A DNA stretch of 64,000 nt from Pseudomonadota bacterium (lineage in GTDB: Bacteria; Pseudomonadota; Alphaproteobacteria; Rickettsiales; SXRF01), in contig CAUJHR010000004.1 of assembly GCA_963205195.1 (NCBI GenBank), forward strand, positions 124,001 to 188,000. The letters run 5' to 3'. Within the stretch, counting starts at the first letter, position 1. Every line of letters begins with the position of its first letter. The translations under genes and the position numbers were made by a program. Shown in pieces: positions 47,490-57,498 of the stretch. Below the pieces are notes generated by a model. It was given only the letters and a program-made list of their open reading frames with translations. It had not been told where the DNA came from and did not search any database.

Positions 47490-49867
47490 TGCCGCAATAC
47501 TCCGCCAAAGCCCTTGCCAGCTGAGGAGATTATATAGTTGCTTGCCGCGCTTATATCTGCTTCTGAAAGCGTGCGTTCAAAAGACTGCAAGGTGACTTTT
47601 ACGGCCACAGATTTTTTGCCGGCGTCAACGCCTTTGCCGCTATATACGTCAAAAATCTCGACTTTGGTGATCAGGTTTTTATCGGCTTTTGCGATTTCTT
47701 TTTCAATGGTTGCCGCTTCGATTTTTTCGTCAACTATAAACGCAAAATCACGCTCTGCCGCCTGATAATCAGAAATCTTAAGCTGCGGCTTGGCAGTTGA
47801 TTTGCTGCGCGGTTCAGGTATCGCTTCTAAAAATATTTCAAATGCGGAAATACGCGAATCAATGTCAAAATAACGGGCAATTTTTGGATGTATCTCACCA
47901 AAATAGCCAAGCACAGTTTTTCCTAAAACAAAAGCACCCGAGCGGTTTGGGTGATAATATGCAGGCAGGTTTGATATGCTTGCTTCCAGCTTATTTATAC
48001 CAAGCGACTGCAATAATGCCATGGCATCTGCCTTTGCACCCATCATATTCATGGTGCGGGTTTTTTGCGTAAATAATCCGCCATCGTAATTTGCATCCTG
48101 TACATTTCCGGTACGGATTCCAGAAGCCATGATTTTCTGTCCTTCCGGGCTTATATCGTGAAATTGCAGGCCAACTTCAAATAAATTCATATCCTTGAAG
48201 CCACGGGCAGCATTTCGTTTGGCTGCATCAAGCAAATTTGGAAGCAGGGAAGGGCGCATCGTGTCGAGATCAGCGCTGATAGGATTTATCAGTGTTAGCG
48301 CCTGATTATTACCGCCGAATATTTCTGCCTGCTTTGCTGGCAGGAATGACCATGTTTTAGCTTCCACCATGCCACGCGATGCCAGCAGGCGCTTTGCTGT
48401 ATGGGCGCGTTTCTGTGCTACGCTTAAGATATTTGGAGTAACATTACTTAATTTCGGAAGCGCGATGGCTGGTATATTTTCATAACCATGAATACGCAGT
48501 ATCTCTTCGACCAGATCTGCCGGGCCTTCAATGTCGGCTCTCCACGATGGCGGTGTCGCTGAATTGCCGTTCACTGTAAAACCGAGTGAGAAAAGAATTT
48601 CTAAAGATTTTTCTGGTGCTATATCAATTCCGCCGAGGGATTTAACCAAAGCTGGATCGAAATTTATTTCATGTTTCCACTGTGGTGTTTTTCCAGCAAT
48701 AACCAGTTCGCTCGCCTGCCCGCCGCAAAGCTCGATTATCATAGCAGCAGCACGATGTGCAGCTTCTTCTAAGAAAGCAACGTCAACTCCGCGCTCGAAG
48801 CGGTAGCGCGCATCGGAATCAATTTGTAAATTGCGCCCAGCCTGTGCAACGCTTGTTGGTTCAAAGAGGGCTATTTCGAGAAAAATATCGGTTGTTTGTG
48901 CGCTGCAGCCGCTTTCTGCTCCGCCTATTATCCCTCCAATTGCAAGCACGTTCGATGAGTCGGCAACAACGGTAACCCCGTCTTGCAAATTATATTCCTT
49001 GCCATTTAAAGCAGAAATTTTTTCGCCAGCTCTTGCTGAGCGCACACTTAAGCTGCGCCCGATCTTTTTTTCATCGTAAACATGCAGCGGGCGGCCAAGA
49101 TCGAAAGTGAAATAATTTGTAATATCCACCAGCGCCGAGATTGGTTTTTGCCCTATCGCTTCGAGGCGTTTTTTCATCCATTCAGGGCTTTGGATATTTT
49201 TCACGCCTTTTATAAAACAGCCTATGAATTGGAGGCAGTTTGGAGTTTCAATAGACACTGAAATAGGGCTTTTAAAACCTGCATCCTGCATCCTGAATCT
49301 TGAATCCTTAAGCTTTCCCATTCCTGCAGCGGCGAGGTCGCGGGCGATGCCGCGCACCCCTAAACAATCAGCGCGGTTGGGGGTAATAGCAATATCTATG
49401 ACCGGATCGTTGATGCCAAGCACATCAGAAACTTTCGCCCCAATTTCGGAAGCGGGAAGCTCAATGATTCCTTCACTGTTTCCAGGCAAACCCAATTCTT
49501 CAAGCGAGCAGAGCATGCCGTTTGATTCCACGCCGCGTATCTTGGTTTTTTTTATGGTCATACCATTGCCGGGGATAAGGGTTCCTTCCTTAGCGAGGGC
49601 AACATATAATCCTGCGCGGGCGTTGGCAGCTCCGCAGACAATTTGTAATTCGCCGGTGTCGCTTTGCACCCGGCAGACCTGCAGCTTGTCGGCTTCCGGG
49701 TGACGGGTTGCCTCTAAAATTCTGGCAACAGTGAACGCCGATAATTGCGCCGCCGGATCAGAAATGCTCTCTAGCTCCAGCCCGATTGCGGTGAGCTTAT
49801 CAGTAATTTCATTTAAACTGGCAGTAGTTTCCAGATGGTCTTTAAGCCATGAGAGTGTAAATTTCAT
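47486..49867 (-). CDS. pheT: phenylalanine--tRNA ligase beta subunit
   Basis: MKFTLSWLKDHLET, AITPNRADCLGVRGIARDLAA, DARYRFERGVD. Confidence 0.98.
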   Translation of the reverse strand: MKFTLSWLKDHLETTASLNEITDKLTAIGLELESISDPAAQLSAFTVARILEATRHPEADKLQVCRVQSDTGELQIVCGAANARAGLYVALAKEGTLIPGNGMTIKKTKIRGVESNGMLCSLEELGLPGNSEGIIELPASEIGAKVSDVLGINDPVIDIAITPNRADCLGVRGIARDLAAAGMGKLKDSRFRMQDAGFKSPISVSIETPNCLQFIGCFIKGVKNIQSPEWMKKRLEAIGQKPISALVDITNYFTFDLGRPLHVYDEKKIGRSLSVRSARAGEKISALNGKEYNLQDGVTVVADSSNVLAIGGIIGGAESGCSAQTTDIFLEIALFEPTSVAQAGRNLQIDSDARYRFERGVDVAFLEEAAHRAAAMIIELCGGQASELVIAGKTPQWKHEINFDPALVKSLGGIDIAPEKSLEILFSLGFTVNGNSATPPSWRADIEGPADLVEEILRIHGYENIPAIALPKLSNVTPNILSVAQKRAHTAKRLLASRGMVEAKTWSFLPAKQAEIFGGNNQALTLINPISADLDTMRPSLLPNLLDAAKRNAARGFKDMNLFEVGLQFHDISPEGQKIMASGIRTGNVQDANYDGGLFTQKTRTMNMMGAKADAMALLQSLGINKLEASISNLPAYYHPNRSGAFVLGKTVLGYFGEIHPKIARYFDIDSRISAFEIFLEAIPEPRSKSTAKPQLKISDYQAAERDFAFIVDEKIEAATIEKEIAKADKNLITKVEIFDVYSGKGVDAGKKSVAVKVTLQSFERTLSEADISAASNYIISSAGKGFGGVLRQ
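49279..49306 (-). repeat. four tandem heptamers inside pheT
   Basis: minus strand GATTCAA-GATTCAG-GATGCAG-GATGCAG. Confidence 0.8.
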
Positions 49868-50935
49868 TTATAGGCCTCCAACCAGGCTTGGGATATGCAG
49901 CGGGTCAAATCCGTAATGAGTAAGCCAGCGTATGTCAGATTCAAAAAAGGTGCGTAGGTCGGGTATTCCGTATTTAAGCATAGCAAGGCGTTCTATGCCC
50001 ATTCCGAAAGCGAAACCCTGCCATTCATTTGGATTGATGCCGCAATTTTTTAGCACATTCGGGTGCACCATCCCGCAGCCGCCGATCTCCAGCCAGTCGT
50101 TGCCCGCGCCGATCTTCAGGCTGTCTTTGCTGCGGGAGCATCCGATGTCAACTTCCGCAGAAGGTTCAGTGAAAGGAAAAAAGCTTGGGCGGAAGCGTAC
50201 AGGTACTTCATCTAGTTCAAAAAATACTTTCAGGAATTCGCTTAAGCAGCCGCGCAGATGTCCCATATTGATTTCCTTGCCGACTACAAGCCCTTCGATC
50301 TGGTGGAACATTGGCGTATGTGTAAGGTCTGAGTCACAGCGGTAGGTGCTGCCGAGTGCAATAAAACGGAATGGCGGCTTTCCATTCCTCATAGTGCGGA
50401 TCTGTACGGGTGAGGTGTGGGTTCGAAGTACAGTTTTATTATCGCCATTACCTTGTAAATAAAAAGTATCATGCATCTGCCTGGCAGGATGCGATTCAGG
50501 TATATTCAATGCGCTGAAGTTATGTTCATCGTCTTCAATATCAGGCCCGGTTTTGGCAGAAAAACCCATATCTGCAAAGATGGCGGTTATTTCCTCGCTG
50601 ACCTGCGTTATAGGGTGGATACGCCCGCGGGTTTCACCCACTACAGGCAGGGTGACATCAAGTTTTTCGGAGGCAAGCTTTGCATTCAGCTCACTATCGG
50701 CAATAGTGTTTTTCTTTGCTTCAAGCGCAGACGTTATTTGTTCTTTTGCCTGGTTTAAAGCTGCGCCTAAGTTTTTGCGTTCTTCCGGGTCAGCCTGGCC
50801 TAAAGCCTTTAATGCCTCTGTGAGCTTGCCTTTTTTCCCTAGCAGGGTAATGCGGGCTTCTTCAACAGCGCTTGAATTGACACAAGTTTCTATAGCAGAT
50901 AAGGATTCGGAAAGCAGCAGGTTTACATCAGTCAT
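49868..50935 (-). CDS. pheS: phenylalanine--tRNA ligase alpha subunit
   Basis: SHPARQMHDTFYL, TSPVQIRTM, FRPSFFPFTEPSAEVDI. Confidence 0.98.
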   Translation of the reverse strand: MTDVNLLLSESLSAIETCVNSSAVEEARITLLGKKGKLTEALKALGQADPEERKNLGAALNQAKEQITSALEAKKNTIADSELNAKLASEKLDVTLPVVGETRGRIHPITQVSEEITAIFADMGFSAKTGPDIEDDEHNFSALNIPESHPARQMHDTFYLQGNGDNKTVLRTHTSPVQIRTMRNGKPPFRFIALGSTYRCDSDLTHTPMFHQIEGLVVGKEINMGHLRGCLSEFLKVFFELDEVPVRFRPSFFPFTEPSAEVDIGCSRSKDSLKIGAGNDWLEIGGCGMVHPNVLKNCGINPNEWQGFAFGMGIERLAMLKYGIPDLRTFFESDIRWLTHYGFDPLHIPSLVGGL

Positions 50936-50946
50936 AATTCATCCGT

Positions 50947-51012
50947 CATTGCGAGCGCAGCGAAGCAATCCAGTATGGATCGCCACGTCGCTGCGCTCCT
51001 CGCGATGACGAT
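50947..51012. repeat. REP-like palindrome between rplT and pheS
   Basis: CGTCATTGCGAGCGCAGCGAAGCAATCCA ... TGGATCGCCACGTCGCTGCGCTCCTCGCGATGACG. Confidence 0.75.
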
Positions 51013-51019
51013 ACCGATA

Positions 51020-51385
51020 TTAAGCGGCCTTTTTAGAAAGTGCAGCCTTGCTTTGTTCAATAAGTGCCTTGAAAGCGGCAGGTTCATTGGTAGCCAGTTC
51101 GGAGAGGACTTTACGGTCTATCTCAATACCAGCTTTGAGCAGGCCGTTCATGAACTGGGAGTAAACCATGTCATGCTCGCGTACACCGGCATTGATACGT
51201 TGTATCCATAGGCTGCGGAAATTACGTTTTTTGGTGCGGCGATCGCGGTAAGCGTAGCGCAGTCCTTTTTCCACTTTTTCGCGGGCGACTGTGATACAGC
51301 TTTTAGAGCGGCCATAATAGCCTTTCGCCATTTTAAGAATTTTTTTACGACGGGCGCGGTTTGCGCCACTTTTAGCGTGTGCCAT
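51020..51385 (-). CDS. rplT: 50S ribosomal protein L20
   Basis: [55 protein letters not shown]. Confidence 0.98.
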   Translation of the reverse strand: MAHAKSGANRARRKKILKMAKGYYGRSKSCITVAREKVEKGLRYAYRDRRTKKRNFRSLWIQRINAGVREHDMVYSQFMNGLLKAGIEIDRKVLSELATNEPAAFKALIEQSKAALSKKAA

Positions 51386-51396
51386 GTGTTATCTCC

Positions 51397-51600
51397 CTAG
51401 TATGAGCCGTTGGGCATGTATTGAACAATGCGGTGCGTATCGGAATCATCAAGTATGGTGGTTCCGCGTGCGTTACGGATGAAGCGGTTGGTACGCTTAC
51501 GCATTCCGTGGCGCTTACCGGCTTGGGAGGCAACAACTTTGCCGGTTGCAGTAAACTTGAAACGTTTTTTGCAACCTGATTTGGTTTTTAGTTTTGGCAT
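51397..51600 (-). CDS. rpmI: 50S ribosomal protein L35
   Basis: [22 protein letters not shown]. Confidence 0.98.
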   Translation of the reverse strand: MPKLKTKSGCKKRFKFTATGKVVASQAGKRHGMRKRTNRFIRNARGTTILDDSDTHRIVQYMPNGSY

Positions 51601-51814
51601 TTTGCGATCCTATAAAACAAAAGTTAAAAATAAACGCAACCAAAGGCAATGCCTCGCCCGGTCACTATAAGGGATGGTGTTTCTAACTGGTAAACATGTC
51701 TAAATCAAGCGAAAAATAGCCTGATATAAAATATACCGGTTTCTCTTGTAATTAGTAGTATAATTACCATATAATGTATGTGTTCTAGTTTTATTAAACC
51801 TTTAGGAGAAAAAT

Positions 51815-52564
51815 ATGGAATATCGTGACCCTTTTGCTACAGCCCAGTTTGGTGCCCAGACCAAGGCAGCCGCCTATGATCTGGGGCTTCGGGCCTATAT
51901 GCTTAAGATTTACAACTATATGGCCAGCGCTTTGGCGCTTACTGGTATTGTCGCTATGTTCGCTGGCAATTCCCCTGCATTTATCAATGCGTTATATAAT
52001 GTGCAGGATGGTCATGTGGTTGGCATGTCTGGTCTTGGCTGGCTGGTGGCTTTTGCCCCTCTTGGGTTCGTTCTTTGGCTTGGCATGGGCATTAACCGCC
52101 TCAGCACTACTGCTGCACAGGCAATTTTCTGGGTTTATTCGGGTGTTATGGGGCTTTCCCTTAGCTCTATTTTCATTATGTATACCGGGGAAAGCATTGC
52201 CCGTACATTTTTCATAACTGCCGGAACTTTCGGTGCAATGAGTCTTTATGGCTATACCACCAAGAAGGACCTGACAGGCATGGGTTCTTTCCTTATGATG
52301 GGCCTGATAGGTATAATACTGGCTTCGCTTGTAAATATTTTCCTGCAGAGTTCGGGACTTAATTTTGCACTTTCAGTACTTGCGATATTGATTTTTGTTG
52401 GGCTTACTGCATACGATACCCAGAAGCTTAAGCATATGTATTACCAGGTTGCTGGCAGCGCTGATGCAATTGCAAAATCCTCGATCATGGGGGCGCTTAC
52501 TCTGTATCTGGACTTCATTAATATCTTTATATATATGTTGCGCTTCATGGGCGACAGGAAGTAA
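51815..52564 (+). CDS. Bax inhibitor-1/YccA family protein
   Basis: seven hydrophobic segments; GLTAYDTQKLKHMYYQ, ALTLYLDFINIFIYMLRFMG. Confidence 0.95.
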   Translation: MEYRDPFATAQFGAQTKAAAYDLGLRAYMLKIYNYMASALALTGIVAMFAGNSPAFINALYNVQDGHVVGMSGLGWLVAFAPLGFVLWLGMGINRLSTTAAQAIFWVYSGVMGLSLSSIFIMYTGESIARTFFITAGTFGAMSLYGYTTKKDLTGMGSFLMMGLIGIILASLVNIFLQSSGLNFALSVLAILIFVGLTAYDTQKLKHMYYQVAGSADAIAKSSIMGALTLYLDFINIFIYMLRFMGDRK

Positions 52565-52588
52565 TTTAATGTCGACATTATAATATAT

Positions 52589-52622
52589 TAAGGGGCGGCC
52601 TTGCTGCCCCTTAATTGCTTTT
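52589..52622 (+). terminator. Rho-independent terminator
   Basis: TTAAGGGGCGGCcttGCTGCCCCTTAATTGCTTTT. Confidence 0.8.
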
Positions 52623-52640
52623 GGGGATTTTCAAACCATT

Positions 52641-53411
52641 ATGAATTATATTAACACGATTGGCGTTGCAACTTTATGCAAGCGCGAAATTTGGCGTTTT
52701 GCCAAGGTCTGGAACCAGACTATTATTGCTCCTGTTGTCACCACATTGCTATTCCTTGCAGTTTTAATGCTGGCTATGGGCGGTAATGCCCGCATGATAG
52801 ACCATGTTGCTTACGGCGAGTTCATAGCGCCTGGGCTTATCATGATGGCGGTAGTGCAGAATGCTTTTGCCAATACTTCATCATCGCTGATGCTTGCTAA
52901 GATACAGGGTGTTATAATAGATATACTTATGCCGCCGCTAACGGGCGGCGAGGTTGTATTCTGTATGGTGATTGGCGGGCTTGTCCGGGGTATTGCCGTA
53001 GGTATTGCTGTAATGGCGGCTGTTTATTTGTTCATTCCATTTAATTTTATGCACCCTTGGATCGGAGCCTTTTATATAATCACAGCTTGTGTGATGCTTG
53101 CATTGCTTGGTATTTTAACGGGAATCTGGGCGCAGTCATTTGATCAGCTTTCTGCTATAACTAACTATATAATAACGCCGCTTTCTTTCCTTTCAGGGAC
53201 TTTTTATTCAATAAAGCAGCTTCCTGAGTTCTGGTATAATATCTGCCATTTCAACCCGTTTTTTTACATGATTGACGGATTCCGTTATGCCACTGTCGGC
53301 TATACAGACGGCACGGTGGAAACGGGGATGATAGTAATGGTTGCAACCAATGTAGTGCTGTGGTGGATCACTTCAGCCTTATTCAGCAGGGGATATAGGC
53401 TTAAAACCTAG
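52641..53411 (+). CDS. ABC-2 type transporter permease
   Basis: six hydrophobic segments; NTSSSLMLAKIQGVIIDILMPPLTGGE, PLSFLSGTFYSIKQLPEFW. Confidence 0.93.
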   Translation: MNYINTIGVATLCKREIWRFAKVWNQTIIAPVVTTLLFLAVLMLAMGGNARMIDHVAYGEFIAPGLIMMAVVQNAFANTSSSLMLAKIQGVIIDILMPPLTGGEVVFCMVIGGLVRGIAVGIAVMAAVYLFIPFNFMHPWIGAFYIITACVMLALLGILTGIWAQSFDQLSAITNYIITPLSFLSGTFYSIKQLPEFWYNICHFNPFFYMIDGFRYATVGYTDGTVETGMIVMVATNVVLWWITSALFSRGYRLKT

Positions 53412-54399
53412 TGTGCGTAGAATATTCACGGTTGGTTTGCGGAATTTCTATATTTTTATACTTGGCAAATTCGGTAAGTATTTCTGCCTGCATTGGAGTT
53501 AGTGTAACGGATACTGATTTATCATCCTTTTTAACGGCCCTGCTATTTATATAGTTTTCGCTAATCAGCAATTTTCCTAGGTCATCGGCAAGTTTTCCAA
53601 TGTACAGGGATTCTGATTTGTAAGGATGTCCAGCTTCGCTATGGATGCCCGGCCTAGCTGGTGTTATGGTAAAAACAAATTGCCCGTTTTTCTTTTCATC
53701 AAGAGAAAAACTGCCTTTATTATCCTTTAAAATATCTTCGAGCCTGCTTGTTTGTATATTTGTTGCCTTCCTCTTGAGAGGTGATTCTTTTATTTCGCCG
53801 TTTTCCAGTGTCAGTTGGTTTATTTCCCATGTTTTTCCGCCATCAATTGAGCGTGCCCGACAGATAGATGAGTTTTCTATTTCAACTTTTCCATCACCGG
53901 TAAGAAGCTCAGCTACCCTTCTTATGCTCCCTGCGTGGGATACAATAAAAACAGGCTGTTCTCTGGCTTTTTCTATCCATTTGTTTAATACTGGGGCAAT
54001 CCGTTCTTTATGTTGCGCTATATTTTCGCTGTCGCCGGGCATTTTGTAATCTTTAAATTCCTTGAATTCATTATAAAGCCTTTCAGTAAGCACGCCGACC
54101 CATTTGCCTGATTTTCTTTCGCTGAACCCATCATCTATTATAAATTTATTGCTATTTATAATTGCTGCTGCTGTTTCTTTGGTTCTAAGGAGGTTGGTTG
54201 TAACTATTTGTGGGTTTTTAATCTTTTCTTTCTCAAGCAGGGCATTGTATATACCCCTAAGCTTTTTTGAGCTTTCTATACCTTCAATGAGCAATTCCGG
54301 GTCGGTATCGCCGCCGGAACTCACCTTGCGGATGTTATCAAGTGTCTTTCCGTGCCTTATCAGGTAAATATCAACCACTTGATTGTTCTGTTCGACCAT
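53401..54399 (-). CDS. histidine phosphatase superfamily protein with C-terminal extension
   Basis: IYLIRHGKTLDNIRKVSSGGDTDPEL, VFIVSHAGSIRRV; about 150 uncharacterised C-terminal residues. Confidence 0.8.
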   Translation of the reverse strand: MVEQNNQVVDIYLIRHGKTLDNIRKVSSGGDTDPELLIEGIESSKKLRGIYNALLEKEKIKNPQIVTTNLLRTKETAAAIINSNKFIIDDGFSERKSGKWVGVLTERLYNEFKEFKDYKMPGDSENIAQHKERIAPVLNKWIEKAREQPVFIVSHAGSIRRVAELLTGDGKVEIENSSICRARSIDGGKTWEINQLTLENGEIKESPLKRKATNIQTSRLEDILKDNKGSFSLDEKKNGQFVFTITPARPGIHSEAGHPYKSESLYIGKLADDLGKLLISENYINSRAVKKDDKSVSVTLTPMQAEILTEFAKYKNIEIPQTNREYSTHTRF

Positions 54400-54583
54400 G
54401 TGCCCATTATGAAATAATTATTCTGGTTATTTTATAATATATTGCCGTATAAACCGCAACATTGTATTAATAATGATTAAATATTATTGTGTGATATAAT
54501 AGATTTGCTTGTATTGCTGCACTTGACAAATTCTACTAATAGACGAAAATCCAAGTTTTTTATTATAGTCTGCAAGTAATTAT

Positions 54584-55774
54584 ATGTCTGCTGTTTTACC
54601 GGTTTACAGGCGTTCAGATATAGCCATTTCGCGGGGGGAAGGGGTTTACCTTTTTTCTGAGGATAACGACTGCTACCTTGATTTTGCCGCAGGTATCGCA
54701 GTTAATTCGCTTGGGCATTGTCATCCTCATGTGGTGGCGGCGCTTAAAAGCCAGGCTGATAAGCTCTGGCATTGCTCCAATATGTACCAGCTTGACCAGC
54801 TGGATCAGTTTGCACAAAGGCTTACGGATGCTTGCTTTGCCGATAAGGTGTTTTTTACAAATTCCGGCGCGGAAGCTGTAGAGTGTGGGCTTAAAATACT
54901 GCGTAAATATCATGATTTTAACAAAAATCCTGAGCGCTATAGGGTTATCACGATGGAAGGTGGTTTCCATGGGCGCAGTTTTGCATGTATTTCAGCAGGT
55001 GGGAATGAAGTTGCGCGTGATGGTTACGGGCCTTTACTTGATGGTTTTGACCGTGTGGAATTTAATAACCTTGCAGCCGTTGAATCTGCTGTAACACCAG
55101 AAACTGCTGCTATATTGGTAGAGCCGGTGCAGGGAGAGGGCGGTATCCGTGAAGCAACTCCGGAATTTTTGCAGGGTTTACGTAAAATAGCTGATCGCTA
55201 CGGATTATTATTGTTTATAGATGAGGTGCAGTGCGGGATGGGGCGCACAGGATCTCTTTTCGCTTATGAACAGGCGGGAATAACTCCCGACATAGTTTCC
55301 AGTGCCAAGGGCATAGGTAATGGTTTCCCGCTGGGTGCCTGCCTCATGACGCAGAAAGTCGCAAACTGCATGTCCACAGGGACGCATGGTTCAACCTATG
55401 GCTCTAATCCGCTGGCTATGGCCGTGGGCAATGCAGTGCTGGATATAATGCTGGCAGGAGGGTTTTTCCAGCATGTGGCAAAAACTGGGGCCTTGCTTAA
55501 AAAAGAATTAGAAAAAATTGTGCATGAATTCCCTTCATTATTCTCAGAGGTGCGCGGGCGCGGGCTAATACTTGGGGTGAAGGTCAGGCAGGGTTATGGA
55601 ATTGAGAATGCTAACCATATACTGGTTGGCAAGCTGCGCGAAGAGGGGCTTCTTACTTCAGCAGCTCAGGATAATATGATACGTATAACCCCGCCTCTTA
55701 TAATAGGGCAGGAACATATACTTGAAGCTACAGCAATAATGCGTAAAACCTTCAGCGATATAAAATGGAATTAA
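54584..55774 (+). CDS. argD: acetylornithine aminotransferase family
   Basis: YLDFAAGIAVNSLGHCHPHVV, FIDEVQCGMGRTGSLFAYE, GTHGSTYGSNPLA. Confidence 0.96.
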   Translation: MSAVLPVYRRSDIAISRGEGVYLFSEDNDCYLDFAAGIAVNSLGHCHPHVVAALKSQADKLWHCSNMYQLDQLDQFAQRLTDACFADKVFFTNSGAEAVECGLKILRKYHDFNKNPERYRVITMEGGFHGRSFACISAGGNEVARDGYGPLLDGFDRVEFNNLAAVESAVTPETAAILVEPVQGEGGIREATPEFLQGLRKIADRYGLLLFIDEVQCGMGRTGSLFAYEQAGITPDIVSSAKGIGNGFPLGACLMTQKVANCMSTGTHGSTYGSNPLAMAVGNAVLDIMLAGGFFQHVAKTGALLKKELEKIVHEFPSLFSEVRGRGLILGVKVRQGYGIENANHILVGKLREEGLLTSAAQDNMIRITPPLIIGQEHILEATAIMRKTFSDIKWN

Positions 55775-55790
55775 AAATGAAAGATATAGC

Positions 55791-56702
55791 ATGATAAAGC
55801 ATTTTCTGGATCTTTCAGAAATTTCAACACAGGATTTACGGAAAATATTAAAGCGCGCAGTTAGCCTTAAGCAGCAGCGGTTGAATGGTGTTTTTGAGCC
55901 TTTGCTGGCTAATAAAAAACTGGCGATGATTTTTGAGAAGAATTCAACCCGTACCCGCGTTTCATTTGAAGTTGCAATGGTAGAGTTGGGCGGGCATGCC
56001 CTTTCCTTCAATGGTAATGAATTGCAGCTTGGGCGTGGTGAATCTATAGCAGATACGGCGCAGGTGCTCTCGCGCTATGTTGATGCTATAATGTTGCGCT
56101 GCCATAGCCATGCGAAGCTGGTTGAACTTTCAGAAAATGCCACTATTCCAGTTATTAACGGGCTTACCGAGTTCAGCCATCCCTGCCAGATACTTGCTGA
56201 TATACTGACTTTTGAAGAAAATCTGGGCGATATCGCAGGTAAAACAATAGCATGGGTAGGGGATGGTAATAAAGTGGCGCAGAGCTGGATACATGCGGCG
56301 GCACATCTTGGTTGCCATTTCAAGATAGCTTGCCCGCCATCTCTTTCACCGCTTCCAGAAGTAGTCAGCTGGGCGCGTAATCTCGGTACTGATATTATTA
56401 TAACCGATGACCCGTCTGCGGTTGTTTCCGGCGCCCATGCAGTTATTACCGATACCTGGGTCTCTATGGGCGATCCTGATGCTGAGGCACAGGTTAAGCT
56501 CCTCACACCTTACCAGGTTAATGGGCAGCTTATGGAAAAAGCGGCTCCTGAAGCCATTTTCCTGCATTGTTTGCCTGCCCATCGTGGCGAGGAAGTAACG
56601 GCGGATGTTATTGACGGGCCGCAATCCAAGGTGTTTGATGAAGCGGAGAATCGCCTGCATGTGCAGAAGGCGGTTTTACTGTGGTGTATGGGTATGGTAT
56701 GA
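55791..56702 (+). CDS. argF: ornithine carbamoyltransferase
   Basis: FEKNSTRTRVSFEVAM, EFSHPCQILAD, HCLPAHRGEEV. Confidence 0.97.
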   Translation: MIKHFLDLSEISTQDLRKILKRAVSLKQQRLNGVFEPLLANKKLAMIFEKNSTRTRVSFEVAMVELGGHALSFNGNELQLGRGESIADTAQVLSRYVDAIMLRCHSHAKLVELSENATIPVINGLTEFSHPCQILADILTFEENLGDIAGKTIAWVGDGNKVAQSWIHAAAHLGCHFKIACPPSLSPLPEVVSWARNLGTDIIITDDPSAVVSGAHAVITDTWVSMGDPDAEAQVKLLTPYQVNGQLMEKAAPEAIFLHCLPAHRGEEVTADVIDGPQSKVFDEAENRLHVQKAVLLWCMGMV

Positions 56703-56776
56703 TTTTTCGTGAAAAACGCCGTGTTCTATGCTATAAATAACAGGTAGAAACGCAATAAATTGCCAGGAGATATGCG

Positions 56777-57412
56777 ATGAGAATATTAATGATACTTGGT
56801 ATATTCCTGATAGCAGGGATGCTGATATTAGGTAAAAATCCTGTCCGTGAGTACAGGAATGACATGAAAAAACTGGGCGAAAAATATGGGCAGGATGATC
56901 TTGCCATAATGACCAATATGTATATTGAAAAAAAACAGAAAGTGGAGAATGGGATGGTTCCGGGCAGGGAGGTTAATACCCAGCCTAATGAAAATGATAT
57001 GAAAAATTCTATCAAGTCTTCGATAACCCAGAATTATGGTTTTGCAGTCCCGAATTCGGAACTGCCGGCAGCTAAGATCGCCCAGCCAGATGACCAGTTC
57101 GAGGATAATTCTATCAATGTAGAGGTGACCCAGCAGCCGGATAACCAGATAAGCAGGCAGCAGGCGGCAGCAAGGGATTACTACCCGCCTATAGTTGGGG
57201 CGGCGTCACCTGCAGTGCCGCAGAATCAAGTGCCGGTTGCTCTAACTGGGAATGAACAGCGCCTGCGTAGCGGGCAAGCCATAACTTTTCAGGGTGCGAA
57301 TGTTTTTGTTGTTGATCAATATGGCAATAAATCACCGATGCCTGATGGAAGCTATAATATGATGGATGGAAGCAAATTGATAGTTGCCAATGGCCGCGCC
57401 CGCTTACCATGA
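56777..57412 (+). CDS. hypothetical membrane-anchored protein
   Basis: N-terminal TM; C-terminal MPDGSYNMMDGSKLIVANGRARLP. Confidence 0.7.
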   Translation: MRILMILGIFLIAGMLILGKNPVREYRNDMKKLGEKYGQDDLAIMTNMYIEKKQKVENGMVPGREVNTQPNENDMKNSIKSSITQNYGFAVPNSELPAAKIAQPDDQFEDNSINVEVTQQPDNQISRQQAAARDYYPPIVGAASPAVPQNQVPVALTGNEQRLRSGQAITFQGANVFVVDQYGNKSPMPDGSYNMMDGSKLIVANGRARLP

Positions 57413-57498
57413 TTTAGCTTAACTATTACATTGTATCCTTGCATTTTTACCCAAATTGCTTGATGCTTAAGCAAGTTTATGAAATTTGAGATTATATT

